The position numbers were made by a program, and so were the translations under genes. Positions 27,783 through 37,190 of a stretch of DNA of 64,000 bases are shown here, piece after piece. How positions within the stretch are numbered: the first letter of the stretch is position 1; each line of letters starts with the position of its first letter. A model generated the notes under the pieces. That model did not search any database. It worked only from the letters and a program-made list of their open reading frames with translations, and was not told the origin of the DNA. The stretch is from Alcaligenes faecalis (lineage in GTDB: Bacteria; Pseudomonadota; Gammaproteobacteria; Burkholderiales; Burkholderiaceae_B), in NCBI RefSeq assembly GCF_041521385.1, contig NZ_CP168006.1, forward strand, positions 496,001 to 560,000, read 5' to 3'.

Positions 27783-28514
27783 ATGGCCGGACATAGTAAA
27801 TGGGCGAATATTCAGCACCGTAAAGGTCGTCAAGACGCAAAACGGGGCAAACTTTGGACCAAGATCATTCGTGAGGTCACCGTGGCCGCACGTGCTGGCG
27901 GCCCTGACCCCGAGTCCAACCCACGTTTGCGCATGGCCTGGGACAAGGCAACCGGTGCCAATATGCCCAAAGATAATATTCTGCGCGCCATCCAGCGCGG
28001 TGCGGGCGGGGCAGACGACGCCAACTACGAAGAAATTCGCTACGAAGGCTATGGCATTAACGGTGCTGCCGTGATTGTGGACTGCATGACTGACAACCGT
28101 CAGCGCACGGTCTCGGATGTGCGTCACGCCTTTACAAAAAATGGCGGCAATCTGGGCCTGGATGGCTCGGTCGTGTTTCAATTTCGCCACTGCGGTCAGT
28201 TTCTGTTCGCTCCGGGCACCTCGGAAGACACGATTATGGAAATCGGCCTGGAAGCCGGTGCCGACGACATCGTAACGGATGAAGAAGGCCTGATCGAAGT
28301 GCTGTGCGCTCCCACCGACTACCCGGCTGTGCAAGCCGCGTTCCAGGCTGCTGGCCTGACGCCCGAAGTGGAAGGCGTGGTCATGAAAGCCCTGAACGAG
28401 ACCGAACTGAGCGGCGATGATGCCGTCAAAATGCAAAAACTTCTGGACGCACTGGAAGGCCTGGACGATGTCCAAGAGGTCTACACCACCGCTGTCATGG
28501 ACGAAGCCGAATAA
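27783..28514 (+). CDS. yebC: YebC/PmpR family regulator, TACO1-like
   Basis: The 243-residue protein begins [27 protein letters not shown], the diagnostic YebC N-terminus, and continues with [21 protein letters not shown] and [23 protein letters not shown]. YebC proteins were described as DNA-binding regulators; some members instead assist translation of proline stretches. Length is normal. It heads a plus-strand run of housekeeping genes with purD 48 nt downstream. Confidence 0.95.
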   Translation: MAGHSKWANIQHRKGRQDAKRGKLWTKIIREVTVAARAGGPDPESNPRLRMAWDKATGANMPKDNILRAIQRGAGGADDANYEEIRYEGYGINGAAVIVDCMTDNRQRTVSDVRHAFTKNGGNLGLDGSVVFQFRHCGQFLFAPGTSEDTIMEIGLEAGADDIVTDEEGLIEVLCAPTDYPAVQAAFQAAGLTPEVEGVVMKALNETELSGDDAVKMQKLLDALEGLDDVQEVYTTAVMDEAE

Positions 28515-28562
28515 CCTGATTCCTGAAAACTCCTCTTTGCGGGCCCTGCCCGACTCATCACT

Positions 28563-29852
28563 ATGAAGCTACTTGTTGTCGGCAGCGGCGGCCGTGAACA
28601 CGCCTTGGCATGGCGCCTGGCCCAATCTGCACGCGTACAGACTGTCTACGTTGCCCCAGGCAATGGCGGTACCGCGCGTGCCGAACGTATTGAAAACCTG
28701 GCCATCACCGATATCCAGGAACTGATTGCCTTTGTGAAGCAAGAAAAAATTGCCTTCACCGTCGTTGGCCCGGAAGCGCCTCTGGCCGCTGGCATTGTGG
28801 ACACCTTCCGCGCGGCTGGCCTGAAAATCTTTGGTCCTACCCAGGCTGCCGCGCAACTGGAAAGCTCCAAGGACTACGCCAAAGCCTTTATGGTGCGTCA
28901 CAACATCCCGACGGCGGCCTACGCAACCTTTACCGATCCAGATGCCGCCAAGGATTACATCCGCCAGCAAGGCGCGCCCATTGTCGTCAAGGCCGACGGC
29001 CTGGCCGCTGGCAAGGGCGTGATTGTGGCCACTACGCTGGAAGAAGCACTGGGCGCCATTGACGATATTCTGGGTGATGGCCGCTTTGGTGCCGCTGGTG
29101 CCCGTGTGGTCGTGGAAGAATGTTTGACCGGCGAGGAAGCCAGCTTCATCGTGATGTGCGACGGCAAGCATGTGCTGCCCATGGCCACCAGCCAGGATCA
29201 CAAACGCCTGAAAGACGGCGATCAAGGTCCGAACACCGGCGGCATGGGTGCGTACTCTCCTGCTCCTATCGTCAGCCCCACGCTGCACAACCGCATCATG
29301 CGCGAAGTCATTCACCCCACCATGCAAGGCATGGCTAAGGAAGGCTTGCCCTACTCCGGCTTTCTGTACGCGGGCGTGATGATTGACGATGGCCCGGACG
29401 CTACCCGCCCCATCAAGGTACTGGAATTCAACTGCCGCATGGGCGACCCTGAAACCCAGCCGATCATGATGCGCATCAAAAGCGATCTGACCGAAACCTT
29501 CGAGCTGGCTCTGGCTGGCAAGCTGGACGAGGCGACTATCGAGTGGGATCGTCGTACCGCCATTGGCGTGGTACTGGCCGCGGCCAACTATCCCGAAGAG
29601 CCGCGCACGGGCGATGCCATCACGCAGTTTGCGAAAGACACTGACGAGTGCATCACCTTCCATGCAGGCACTCAGATGAAAGACGGCACCGTGGTCACCT
29701 CTGGTGGTCGTGTACTGTGTGTGACCGCCATGGCCGACTCCATCCGCCGCGCTCAGGAAGCCGCTTACGAGGCCATTTCCCAAACGCATTTCGACGGCAA
29801 GCAATTTCGCACCGATATCGGCTGGCGCGCTCTGCCCAGCAGTGAGTCCTGA
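28563..29852 (+). CDS. purD: Phosphoribosylamine--glycine ligase
   Basis: PurD joins phosphoribosylamine and glycine with ATP in purine synthesis. The 429-residue ATP-grasp protein begins MKLLVVGSGGREHALAW. It contains KDYAKAFMVRHNIPTAAYATF, the ATP-binding APIVVKADGLAAGKGVIVA, SQDHKRLKDGDQGPNTGGMGAYSPAP and the metal-binding KVLEFNCRMGDPETQ. It is intact and normal in length. hemF begins 21 nt after the stop. Confidence 0.97.
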   Translation: MKLLVVGSGGREHALAWRLAQSARVQTVYVAPGNGGTARAERIENLAITDIQELIAFVKQEKIAFTVVGPEAPLAAGIVDTFRAAGLKIFGPTQAAAQLESSKDYAKAFMVRHNIPTAAYATFTDPDAAKDYIRQQGAPIVVKADGLAAGKGVIVATTLEEALGAIDDILGDGRFGAAGARVVVEECLTGEEASFIVMCDGKHVLPMATSQDHKRLKDGDQGPNTGGMGAYSPAPIVSPTLHNRIMREVIHPTMQGMAKEGLPYSGFLYAGVMIDDGPDATRPIKVLEFNCRMGDPETQPIMMRIKSDLTETFELALAGKLDEATIEWDRRTAIGVVLAAANYPEEPRTGDAITQFAKDTDECITFHAGTQMKDGTVVTSGGRVLCVTAMADSIRRAQEAAYEAISQTHFDGKQFRTDIGWRALPSSES

Positions 29853-29873
29853 TTGTCGCAGCAAGGTCTTTTC

Positions 29874-30779
29874 ATGTCTTTACCCATTGATACCGTCCAG
29901 GCTTATTTCCGTCAGTTGCAAAGCCACATCGTGGACACACTTGAGCAACTGGATGGTACGCCTTTCGAGTCGGACCAGTGGAATCGTCCAGAAGGCGGTG
30001 GCGGCCTGTCCCGCCTGCTGGAGAACGGCCCCGTGTTCGAGCGGGCTGCCGTTCTGTTCAGCCATGTCAAAGGCCACACCCTGCCTCCGTCGGCCAGCGC
30101 CCACCGGCCTGAACTGGCCGGACGCCCCTGGGAGGCCATGGGTGTTTCGCTGGTCATCCATCCGCGCAATCCCTTTGTGCCCACCACGCACATGAACGTG
30201 CGCATGTTTGTGGCCCAGGCCCAGACAGCGGATCAAGAGGATGTGTTCTGGTTTGGCGGCGGTCTGGACTTGACGCCCTACTACCTGTACGAAGACGATG
30301 CCCGCCATTTCCACCAGGTGTGCCACGATGCGCTGGCGCCACACGGTAGCGATTACTACCCGCGCTACAAGCGCTGGTGCGACGAATATTTTTATCTGAA
30401 GCACCGCAACGAGACCCGTGGCATTGGCGGCATTTTCTACGACGACCTGAACGAAGCTGGCTTCGAAGCCAGCTTTGCCCTGACCCGCTCCGTGGGCAAC
30501 TCCTTTACCGATGCCTACACGCCTATCGTGCGTGCCCGCATGGATCAGGAATACACCCAGGCGCATCGAGACTTCCAGGCCATTCGTCGCGGCCGCTATG
30601 TGGAATTCAATCTGGTCTTTGACCGTGGCACCCTGTTTGGCCTGCAATCCGGTGGGCGTACGGAATCCATCCTGTTGTCCATGCCGCCCCAGGCGAACTG
30701 GCGCTATAACTGGTCGCCCGAACCTGGCACACCGGAAGCGGCGTTGGCGCAATACCTGGTGCCGCGCGAATGGATTTAA
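29874..30779 (+). CDS. hemF: Oxygen-dependent coproporphyrinogen III oxidase
   Basis: HemF decarboxylates coproporphyrinogen III to protoporphyrinogen IX with O2 in heme synthesis. The 301-residue protein shows [60 protein letters not shown] and [33 protein letters not shown], all classic HemF blocks. ATG at 29874 ([16 protein letters not shown]) is preferred over TTG at 29853. It overlaps the nadD start by 10 nt. HemJ, acting next in the pathway, is also in this window. Confidence 0.97.
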   Translation: MSLPIDTVQAYFRQLQSHIVDTLEQLDGTPFESDQWNRPEGGGGLSRLLENGPVFERAAVLFSHVKGHTLPPSASAHRPELAGRPWEAMGVSLVIHPRNPFVPTTHMNVRMFVAQAQTADQEDVFWFGGGLDLTPYYLYEDDARHFHQVCHDALAPHGSDYYPRYKRWCDEYFYLKHRNETRGIGGIFYDDLNEAGFEASFALTRSVGNSFTDAYTPIVRARMDQEYTQAHRDFQAIRRGRYVEFNLVFDRGTLFGLQSGGRTESILLSMPPQANWRYNWSPEPGTPEAALAQYLVPREWI

Positions 30780-31387
30780 AGCGTGTCGGGCTCCTGGGTG
30801 GCAGTTTCGACCCCATCCATAAAGCCCATGTAGCACTGGCTGTTGCCACGTTCGAGCAATTGCAACTGGACCAGGTTCAACTGCTGCCCGCTGCCCAACC
30901 CTGGCAACGCGACGCCTTGGGGGCCAGCACGCAGGATCGCTTGGTCATGGCCGAGTTGGCTGCAAAAAACCACCCCGGTCTACAGATCAACCCCATAGAG
31001 ATCGAACGCGGTGGCCCCACCTACACCATAGACACAGTACGCAGCCTGCCCGCCGGACCACGGTACTACTGGATTTTAGGCAGCGACCAACTACATAATT
31101 TTTGCAGTTGGAACGACTGGCAGGAAATTCTTGAGTACGTCGAGCTGGCTGTTGCCCAGCGCCCCGGCAGCCCCGTGGAAACGCCACAGGCCTTGCAACA
31201 GGAACTCAGTCGACTGCAGCGCCGTTTGCATCAGATCGACTTTGTACCTATGGACATCTCGGCCACTCAAATTCGAGAGCGAGTGCAGCGCGGTGACAAC
31301 ATCACTGCCCTGGTCCCGGAAGAAGTCGCTCAATACATTGACAAAAAACAGCTCTATCTTTCCCACCCACAGGCGCGCCCTGTATAG
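30770..31387 (+). CDS. nadD: Nicotinate-nucleotide adenylyltransferase
   Basis: NadD adenylates nicotinate mononucleotide in NAD synthesis. The 205-residue protein has the nucleotidyltransferase motif [11 protein letters not shown] at 10-20, [28 protein letters not shown] and the C-terminal [13 protein letters not shown] 30770 lies inside the end of hemF, so translation is coupled. It precedes rsfS by 8 nt, a common bacterial arrangement. Confidence 0.95.
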   Translation: MDLKRVGLLGGSFDPIHKAHVALAVATFEQLQLDQVQLLPAAQPWQRDALGASTQDRLVMAELAAKNHPGLQINPIEIERGGPTYTIDTVRSLPAGPRYYWILGSDQLHNFCSWNDWQEILEYVELAVAQRPGSPVETPQALQQELSRLQRRLHQIDFVPMDISATQIRERVQRGDNITALVPEEVAQYIDKKQLYLSHPQARPV

Positions 31388-31395
31388 TTCTTTTT

Positions 31396-31800
31396 ATGAA
31401 TATAGAAACACTTCAACGACTCGTCATCGATGCCCTCGAGGACGTCAAAGCTCAAGACATCAAGGTCTTTAGCACGACCCACATGACCGGCCTGTTCGAT
31501 CGTGTGGTCATTGCCAGTGGTACGTCCAACCGGCAAACCCGCGCTCTGGCCCAGAGCGTGTTTGACAAGGCACGCCAAAACAAGGTCGAAGTCCTGGCTC
31601 ATGAAGGCGAGGACACCGGCGAATGGGTGTTGCTGGATTTAGGTGACATCGTGGTGCATTGCATGCAGCCGGCCATCCGCCAGTACTACAACCTGGAAGA
31701 ACTTTGGGGCGAACGCCCTGTCGAAGTGGAACTGCTGCCGCAATCGCGCCAGGTTCCACCGGCTGGCTTTTTCGCCAGCGCCGACGAAAACGAAGACTAA
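31396..31800 (+). CDS. rsfS: Ribosomal silencing factor RsfS
   Basis: RsfS binds ribosomal protein L14 and blocks subunit joining under starvation. The 134-residue protein shows the family blocks ALEDVKAQDIKVFSTTHMTGLFDRVVIASGTSNRQTRALAQSV and GEWVLLDLGDIVVHCMQPAIRQYYNLEELWG. The Shine-Dalgarno region before ATG 31396 is very poor, consistent with coupling to nadD 8 nt upstream. A Pro-rich tail follows the conserved core. Confidence 0.95.
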   Translation: MNIETLQRLVIDALEDVKAQDIKVFSTTHMTGLFDRVVIASGTSNRQTRALAQSVFDKARQNKVEVLAHEGEDTGEWVLLDLGDIVVHCMQPAIRQYYNLEELWGERPVEVELLPQSRQVPPAGFFASADENED

Positions 31801-31829
31801 ACCCTTCCTCTGTCCTGTCGGCAATACCC

Positions 31830-31862
31830 GGGCCGCAGCTTACGATGCGGCCTTTTTCTTTT
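31830..31862 (+). terminator. Terminator-like hairpin between rsfS and rlmH
   Basis: GGCCGCA (31831-31837) pairs with TGCGGCC (31846-31852), followed by TTTTTCTTTT. It ends 10 nt before the rlmH ATG, so read-through or a downstream start must supply rlmH mRNA. Confidence 0.7.
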
Positions 31863-31872
31863 ACGACATTCC

Positions 31873-32343
31873 ATGAAACTCATTGTCATCGCGGTAGGTC
31901 AACGCATGCCCGACTGGGTGGAACAAGGCTGGCAGGAATATGCTCGCCGCATGCCCCAGGACTGCGCCATAGAACTGCGCGAAATCAAGGCCGAACCCCG
32001 TACCAGCGGCAAGACGCCTGCCCAGATGATGCAGGCCGAGGCCAAACGCATTGAAGCGGCCATTCCCGCCCAGGCGATGCGTATCGCCCTGGACGAACGC
32101 GGCAAGGATCTGACCACCGTCAAGCTGGCTCAGGAGCTGGAGCGTTGGCGCAGCAGCGGTCAAGATATTGCCATTCTGGTCGGTGGCCCGGACGGGCTGG
32201 ATACAGCACTCAAGCAAAGCTGCCACGGCATGTTGCGTCTGTCCTCCCTGACCCTGCCCCACCCCTTGGTACGTATCTTTCTGGCCGAGCAACTGTATCG
32301 CGCCTGGTCCGTCATGACCGGGCATCCTTACCACCGCGCCTGA
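31873..32343 (+). CDS. rlmH: 23S rRNA pseudouridine-1915 N3-methyltransferase RlmH
   Basis: RlmH methylates pseudouridine 1915 in helix 69 of 23S rRNA on assembled ribosomes. The 156-residue SPOUT protein shows [27 protein letters not shown] at the start, [19 protein letters not shown], and the knot/SAM region [11 protein letters not shown] with [33 protein letters not shown] at the end. Length matches E. coli RlmH. A terminator-like hairpin precedes it and maf follows after 24 nt. Confidence 0.97.
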   Translation: MKLIVIAVGQRMPDWVEQGWQEYARRMPQDCAIELREIKAEPRTSGKTPAQMMQAEAKRIEAAIPAQAMRIALDERGKDLTTVKLAQELERWRSSGQDIAILVGGPDGLDTALKQSCHGMLRLSSLTLPHPLVRIFLAEQLYRAWSVMTGHPYHRA

Positions 32344-32367
32344 ACCTTCTTTTAGCCCTGGTTTCTT

Positions 32368-32985
32368 ATGCCTTTTCAGCCCATCTATCTGGCCTCTGCC
32401 AGCCCACGCCGCCACGACCTGCTCAACAGCATCCAGATCACACATGAAGTCCTGAAGGTGCCCAGCCCTCCGGGCGAGGATGAGCCGCGCCTGGAACAGG
32501 AAGCCGTGCTGGACTATGTTCGTCGTACAGCCCGCGACAAGCTGCTGCGCGCCCTGGCATGGCGAGCACAGAATAGTGGTCTGGATCAGAAACGCGCTAT
32601 TTTGAGTGCGGACACCACGGTCTGCATGGGCGAAGACATTTTTGGCAAACCTGCTGATGTGGCCGATGCTGCACGTATCTTGCGCGAGCTCTCGGGCCGC
32701 CGTCACAAAGTGATGACCGCCCTGTCATTGGGCGTGGGCGGGGTGGAGTTTGAAAGCATCAGCATCAGCGAAGTCAGCTTCAAGACCCTGAACGAACAGG
32801 AAATTGCAGAGTACTGCGCCAGTGGCGAGCCTATGGGAAAAGCCGGAGCCTATGGCATTCAAGGTCTGGGCGGCGCCTTTATCAGCCACTTAAGTGGCAG
32901 CTATACCGGTGTGATGGGTTTGCCCGTGCACGAAACCTACCGCTTGCTGGAACTGGCCAATCTGAAGCATCGTACACCCGGCTAA
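32368..32985 (+). CDS. Maf-type nucleoside triphosphate pyrophosphatase (YhdE/dTTPase type)
   Basis: Maf proteins hydrolyse non-canonical or surplus nucleoside triphosphates; YhdE-type members prefer dTTP/UTP. The 205-residue protein begins IYLASASPRRHDLLNSI, the Maf signature, and has ILSADTTVCMGEDIFGKP, RELSGRRHKVMTAL, and the C-terminal GEPMGKAGAYGIQGLGGAFISHLSGSYTGVMGLPVHE. In related genera rng usually follows maf; here the next gene is dsbG, so the block ends here. Confidence 0.93.
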   Translation: MPFQPIYLASASPRRHDLLNSIQITHEVLKVPSPPGEDEPRLEQEAVLDYVRRTARDKLLRALAWRAQNSGLDQKRAILSADTTVCMGEDIFGKPADVADAARILRELSGRRHKVMTALSLGVGGVEFESISISEVSFKTLNEQEIAEYCASGEPMGKAGAYGIQGLGGAFISHLSGSYTGVMGLPVHETYRLLELANLKHRTPG

Positions 32986-33012
32986 ACCGGAGAAACAGCC
33001 CGATCCGGACAG

Positions 33013-33055
33013 GAATGGGGAACTATCCGCACAAGGCCTAGTCCCATTCTTTTTA
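33013..33055 (+). terminator. Probable terminator after maf
   Basis: GAATGGG (33013-33019) pairs with CCCATTC (33043-33049), followed by TTTTTATT. The 23-nt loop is large, so efficiency is uncertain. Confidence 0.55.
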
Positions 33056-33126
33056 TTCCATTTGGCTCTTAGTATATATTTTATGGATATATACATTCAC
33101 CGACTGTTTTGCAGGATTTAACCACC

Positions 33127-33900
33127 ATGTCGCTTTCTTCTTTTTCGATTCGTCTTGCCTTGGCCGGTTTGCTGTGCGCCAGCACCGTCGCCCAAGCCGC
33201 CGACCGCCCCGCAGCCCTGAAGGCTCTGGAAGAACAAGGGCTGTCCATTGTGGGCGAGTTTGATGCTCCCGGTGGCCTGAAAGCCTGGGGTGCGTATAGC
33301 GGGAATCGGGCACTGGCCATCTACAACTTGCCCGATGGGCAACACATGATGGTGGGCACCATGATTGATGCCAATGGCGAAGAGGTGCGACCTGCCGGCC
33401 TGGACGAGCTGGTTCAGCCGGCTATCGCCAAAGACATGCTGGGCAAGCTGGAGAAATCCCGCTGGATCAAGGATGGCGACGACAAGGCCCCTCGCGTGGT
33501 CTACGTCTTTACCGACCCGAATTGCCCTTACTGCATGCAGCTCTGGCAAATGGCCCGCCCCTGGGTGGAGTCCGGAAAAGTGCAGCTACGCCACATCATG
33601 GTAGGCATTCTGGCCCCCAGCAGCAGCCTGAAATCGGCTGCGATCCTGGCTGCCAAAGATCCTACCCAGGCCCTGAATGAACATTCTCTGGCCATGCTGA
33701 AAGATCGCAGCGCCGGTGTAAAAGGCCTGGACAGTGTACCCAGCGATATTGAAGCCGACCTGACCCGCAATGAAGATCTGATGATGGGCTGGGATTTGCG
33801 TGCCACCCCCGCCATGGTCTGGCAAGATGAGCAAGGTCGCATTCAAATGCAGACTGGCGCTTCACCCGACATTACCGAACGCGTTTTTGGCCCACGCTAA
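33127..33900 (+). CDS. dsbG: Thiol:disulfide interchange protein DsbG
   Basis: DsbG is a periplasmic disulfide reductase/isomerase kept reduced by DsbD that protects single cysteines from sulfenylation. From ATG 33127 the protein is 257 residues with a signal peptide ending AQA near residue 24. The redox site is C133-P-Y-C136 in VFTDPNCPYCMQLW, and the cis-proline loop is in RATPAMVW. The N-terminal dimerisation domain with LKAWGAYSGNRALAIYNLPDGQHMMVGTM fits DsbG rather than DsbC. The frame opens at a TTG (33109), but the ATG has AGGA upstream and gives the correct signal peptide. Confidence 0.93.
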   Translation: MSLSSFSIRLALAGLLCASTVAQAADRPAALKALEEQGLSIVGEFDAPGGLKAWGAYSGNRALAIYNLPDGQHMMVGTMIDANGEEVRPAGLDELVQPAIAKDMLGKLEKSRWIKDGDDKAPRVVYVFTDPNCPYCMQLWQMARPWVESGKVQLRHIMVGILAPSSSLKSAAILAAKDPTQALNEHSLAMLKDRSAGVKGLDSVPSDIEADLTRNEDLMMGWDLRATPAMVWQDEQGRIQMQTGASPDITERVFGPR

Positions 33901-33921
33901 TTTCAAGCAGGACGTTTATTC

Positions 33922-34224
33922 ATGAGCACTCGTGTTCTCTTGCATGCCCCCACTGCCCTTGCCCTGGAGCGCGCCCGCAGCAATGCGCGCAACTTGCTCA
34001 AGGACATACCGGATGCCCAGGTTCGCATCATCGCCAATGCGCAGGCGGTTAAAGCCTGCGTAGAAGGCGCAGCACACGAGTGCGACGCCTACACCTACCT
34101 ATGCCCCAACACGCTGCGCAATCAGTCCCTCAATGCGCCAGAACGCCTCCAAACCTTGGAGCAAGGGGCCATCACCACCCTGGTGAAACTACAGGCAGAA
34201 AACTGGATTTACATTCGGGCCTGA
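33922..34224 (+). CDS. DsrE family-like small protein
   Basis: The 100-residue protein MSTRVLLHAPTALALERARSNARNLL has alternating strands and helices of the DsrE/DsrF-like fold (PDAQVRIIANAQAVKACVEG, then YLCPNTLRNQSL). Family members handle sulfur transfer or have unknown roles. A cysteine is present in the ALKACVEG-like and YLCPNTL segments, which is where DsrE-like proteins carry functional thiols. It follows dsbG by 21 nt, which hints at a shared redox theme but is not proof. Confidence 0.7.
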   Translation: MSTRVLLHAPTALALERARSNARNLLKDIPDAQVRIIANAQAVKACVEGAAHECDAYTYLCPNTLRNQSLNAPERLQTLEQGAITTLVKLQAENWIYIRA

Positions 34225-34270
34225 TGGGGTGTAGGGCCAGAACAACAGACCATACAGGCCGGTCATGATT

Positions 34271-34301
34271 TTGCCTAAGCCAGTTCAAACCTTGATACGA
34301 T
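34271..34301 (+). promoter_or_regulatory. Putative promoter of the MipA/OmpV gene
   Basis: TTGCCT (34271-34276) and an extended -10 TGA-TACGAT (34296-34301) with 19-nt spacing lie about 55 nt upstream of the ATG. Confidence 0.45.
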
Positions 34302-34305
34302 AGCT

Positions 34306-34332
34306 AGGCCTGCGGCAAGCGGGCCTGTTTTT
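34306..34332 (+). terminator. Terminator-like hairpin before the MipA/OmpV gene
   Basis: AGGCCTGC (34306-34313) pairs with GCGGGCCT (34319-34326), one mismatch, followed by GTTTTTA. It probably ends the dsbG transcript. It overlaps the expected start site of the next promoter. Confidence 0.65.
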
Positions 34333-34357
34333 ATCCCGTATCACAAGGAAATCTGTC

Positions 34358-35128
34358 ATGGCCACCCTCGCCCGCTCTGCTCTGCGCCCCTGCCTGCTAC
34401 TGGCTTTATGTGCTTTCGGAACCAGTCAGGCATTGGCGCAGCAAACCACAGTTGGCGTGGGCGTGGGTTTTGCCCCCAAATATGAAGGGGCTGACAGTTA
34501 CGATGGCCGTTTCTACCCCCTGCTGTCGCACCGCAATGGCCACTTCTTTCTGGCCCCCAAGGCAGGCATGCCTGCCATTGGTCTGCAAACCAACCTGACC
34601 GACAACTGGACGATCGGCACGTACGCCGCCCTGGCCCGCGCACGTAAATCTGGTGATGCCGACCGCCTGTACGGTACGGACGATATTGATCGTCACGGTA
34701 ATCTGGGTGTGTTTACCGCCTACCAATTGGGCAATGCCAAGATCGAAGGCAGCTACTATCAGGCACTGAAAAGCGGTTACGGGGCCACTGCCGTTCTGGA
34801 TCTGAGCTACCGCCTCTGGAACGATCAGGACAGCAGCTTCTCGCTGGGTGCCGAATTGAAATGGTCCAACGAAAAAGCCATGCGCACCTACTTTGGCGTG
34901 AAATCGCATGAAGCCGCTGGCAGTAATGGCCAACTGCGCACGTACCGCCCTGACGCGGGTTTGCGCTCTTACGCCTTGTACGGTCAGTACACCCACAAGC
35001 TCAGCGAAAGCTGGTCCCTGCAGGGGTTGCTGGGCGTGAATACCTTGGGTGAAGAAGCCAAAGACAGCCCGCTGGTCGAGAAGAAAAGCAGCGTCTTTGG
35101 TGGCGTAGGCTTGGGCTACAGCTTCTAA
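34358..35128 (+). CDS. MipA/OmpV family outer-membrane protein
   Basis: The 256-residue protein has a signal peptide ending QALAQ near residue 28. The mature part opens TTVGVGVGFAPKYEGADSYDGRFYPLLSHRNGHFFLAP, the MipA/OmpV start pattern of alternating strands, and ends in a C-terminal strand VFGGVGLGYSF with terminal Phe for BAM-dependent insertion. Members act as scaffolds for murein enzymes or as porins; the role here is open. It is monocistronic between a terminator and a convergent gene. Confidence 0.85.
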   Translation: MATLARSALRPCLLLALCAFGTSQALAQQTTVGVGVGFAPKYEGADSYDGRFYPLLSHRNGHFFLAPKAGMPAIGLQTNLTDNWTIGTYAALARARKSGDADRLYGTDDIDRHGNLGVFTAYQLGNAKIEGSYYQALKSGYGATAVLDLSYRLWNDQDSSFSLGAELKWSNEKAMRTYFGVKSHEAAGSNGQLRTYRPDAGLRSYALYGQYTHKLSESWSLQGLLGVNTLGEEAKDSPLVEKKSSVFGGVGLGYSF

Positions 35129-35134
35129 GTCCCG

Positions 35135-35512
35135 TCAGGGTCTGCCGACCCGCTTGACCGTCAAGCCGTTGTGTTCCAGGCGTGCCTGCACAACGGCTCG
35201 ATGATCGCCCTGAATCTCCAGCGTTTCCTCTTTCAGCGTCCCACCCGCTCCACAGGCGTTCTTCAATTCCTTGACCAACGCCTTGAGTTGCTCTTGCGGC
35301 ATCACCAGCCCCGTTACCACGGTCACCCCCTTCCCTTTGCGCCCCTTGGTTTCCAGACTCAAACGCACCGGCCCCTGAGCCTGAGACAAAGCGTGTTCGC
35401 GCCTGTTTTCTTCGCAACGGCACTGGTTTTGCGGTTGCCCGCAATCCGGACACATGCGCCCTTGCTCCGTGCTGTACACCAGCCGAGACAATTGATCCGA
35501 TAAGCTGGTCAT
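35135..35512 (-). CDS. yciH: SUI1/YciH-type translation initiation factor homologue
   Basis: The 125-residue protein has an N-terminal segment with CPDCGQPQNQCRC, a four-cysteine cluster likely to bind zinc. The SUI1 domain follows (GPVRLSLETKGRKGKGVTVVTGL, KALVKELKNACGAGGTLKEETLEIQGDHR). YciH is the bacterial relative of eIF1 and may affect start-codon fidelity. It converges with the MipA/OmpV gene, the stops being 6 nt apart. Confidence 0.9.
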   Translation of the reverse strand: MTSLSDQLSRLVYSTEQGRMCPDCGQPQNQCRCEENRREHALSQAQGPVRLSLETKGRKGKGVTVVTGLVMPQEQLKALVKELKNACGAGGTLKEETLEIQGDHRAVVQARLEHNGLTVKRVGRP

Positions 35513-35603
35513 TGAAGCTCCTTTCCCTTGAAATACCAGGCATCAGGCAAACAGAGTGCGCCGATCTTGTCTGCCACACCAAGCCGCCCCTATCACCCGA
35601 GGC

Positions 35604-35632
35604 AAAAAAAAGCCCACCGTTTCCGGTGGGCT
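35604..35632 (-). terminator. Intrinsic terminator of the DUF945 gene
   Basis: AAGCCCACCG (35610-35619) pairs with CGGTGGGCTT (35623-35632). On the minus strand it runs into a long U-tract. Confidence 0.88.
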
Positions 35633-35657
35633 TCACACTGAGTCTTGCCCAGGACAA

Positions 35658-37112
35658 TTACATCATGCCCAACAGGAACAAGCCAAACAGTTGTTCGGAT
35701 GTGAAACGCTGACCATTGATGTCGAAAACACGATCCTGGCCATCGTACTTGATAACGGTCGAGATACTGGCTTCATCACTCTTGAGGATCTTGGACTCGA
35801 CATACGGCTCAAGCACAAGGTCCAAAGCCATATCTAACATGGCAACGTTGCTGTCCTCGCCCGACAAACCCTCTGCCTTGTCAATTTCAGCGGCCAAATG
35901 GCGCAGCATAGGCTTGGAAACCAACACATCCAACTGAGCGGCAGGAATGGTTTCCAGCCACAGGTTTGGACTTTCTTTCAGTTCCTGAACCGTTGCATCA
36001 GGCTTTTGCAAATCGACACGCAAGCTGGCTGTGGACTCACCACCCTCGGTGGACCAACGCAGCGGCTCTACGCGCAGCACAGGCTTGTGTTCCAGTGCCT
36101 GCAAAGCCAATTCCATGATTTTCTGGACCACCGGGGCATCAACCGAATCGATCTCGCTATGCACCTTGGAGTCCGACAACAAGGTAGACAGTTCAGAAAT
36201 CGCTGGCATATACATGCGTTCAAAATGCACCACCAGCTCTGCCGAACCCAGCTTGATCTTGTCCTCTAGCAACAGATCATTCAACTGATAGCTGACCTTG
36301 GTGTTGCTCATGGAGTCTTTGGTCACCGCATCCGTCAAAATCGCAATCTGTTTGAAATTGACACTTGCCATATCGACAGACTGCATATTGACGTTATCCA
36401 CGCTCAACTTGCCAACCTGCGTCCCATTGACATTGACATCGCCCTCTTGTTTGAAGTCCACCACAAAATTGGCGGCTTCCAGCTTCAAGGGGTCATCACT
36501 GATGTCATCGACAATCAACTTGGGAAAGCTGCCGGTGACAATAATGTCTTCACTCTTGCCGCCCGCCTTGGTACGCAACTGGCCACCACTGAAATCCACA
36601 CTGATTTCATTACCTTGGTGCTTGATGGCCTCAAAGCTCACAGTCGAATCTACCGAGCCGCTAAAACCCACCAGGCTGTCAGCCCACAACGGCGTTTTGT
36701 CACCCGTCAGCTTGTACCAACCTTCCGTATCCTTGGTCTTGACCAAGGTGCTGTGCGACAAAGCCGCAACAGGTGTGAAGTTACCCATGGCCAGAGCCGA
36801 CACAGGCAAAGGACCGTGGCTAATCTTGTCCTCAAAAGTCAGCTCCAGAGGCTTGTCTGCATCCTCAGCAGACTTAAGGGTGATGGTATAACGAGCGGTT
36901 GAGGAAAACACACCACGCTGGTAGTCCACCACGTTCATGACCAGCGACTCACTCGCTCCCATTTGCTGCAACTGCTTGGCCGCAAAGGTATTGAACTCGG
37001 CCACTTTCTCGCCCATCAGTGCTTCTGTTTTCTTACCGGTGTACCAAGTCGAACCGCCGTATGCAGCCGCTAACACGACAACCAGTGTGACTAGCCCTGT
37101 ACTTTTCTTCAT
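35658..37112 (-). CDS. YdgA-like DUF945 family protein
   Basis: The 484-residue protein begins MKKSTGLVTLVVVLAAAYGGSTWYTGKKTEALM, a single N-terminal membrane anchor or uncleaved signal typical of YdgA/DUF945. The remaining residues form a large periplasmic region rich in beta strands, including VVDYQRGVFSSTARYTITL near residue 62 and a C-terminal FDINGQRFTSEQLFGL. Function is unknown; YdgA was linked to outer-membrane protein trafficking in E. coli. It is monocistronic with its own terminator. Confidence 0.85.
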   Translation of the reverse strand: MKKSTGLVTLVVVLAAAYGGSTWYTGKKTEALMGEKVAEFNTFAAKQLQQMGASESLVMNVVDYQRGVFSSTARYTITLKSAEDADKPLELTFEDKISHGPLPVSALAMGNFTPVAALSHSTLVKTKDTEGWYKLTGDKTPLWADSLVGFSGSVDSTVSFEAIKHQGNEISVDFSGGQLRTKAGGKSEDIIVTGSFPKLIVDDISDDPLKLEAANFVVDFKQEGDVNVNGTQVGKLSVDNVNMQSVDMASVNFKQIAILTDAVTKDSMSNTKVSYQLNDLLLEDKIKLGSAELVVHFERMYMPAISELSTLLSDSKVHSEIDSVDAPVVQKIMELALQALEHKPVLRVEPLRWSTEGGESTASLRVDLQKPDATVQELKESPNLWLETIPAAQLDVLVSKPMLRHLAAEIDKAEGLSGEDSNVAMLDMALDLVLEPYVESKILKSDEASISTVIKYDGQDRVFDINGQRFTSEQLFGLFLLGMM

Positions 37113-37190
37113 GACTTCCCTTTTGTTGACCTACAGTCCCAACTTTAAACAGCCGACATAATACCGAAACTAAGTTTGACTGAAGGAGGT

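Noticed and set aside
31830-31862. rsfS-rlmH hairpin as an attenuator
   Set aside because: It has a U-run, but no leader peptide or competing pairing was found, so it is listed only as a terminator-like hairpin.
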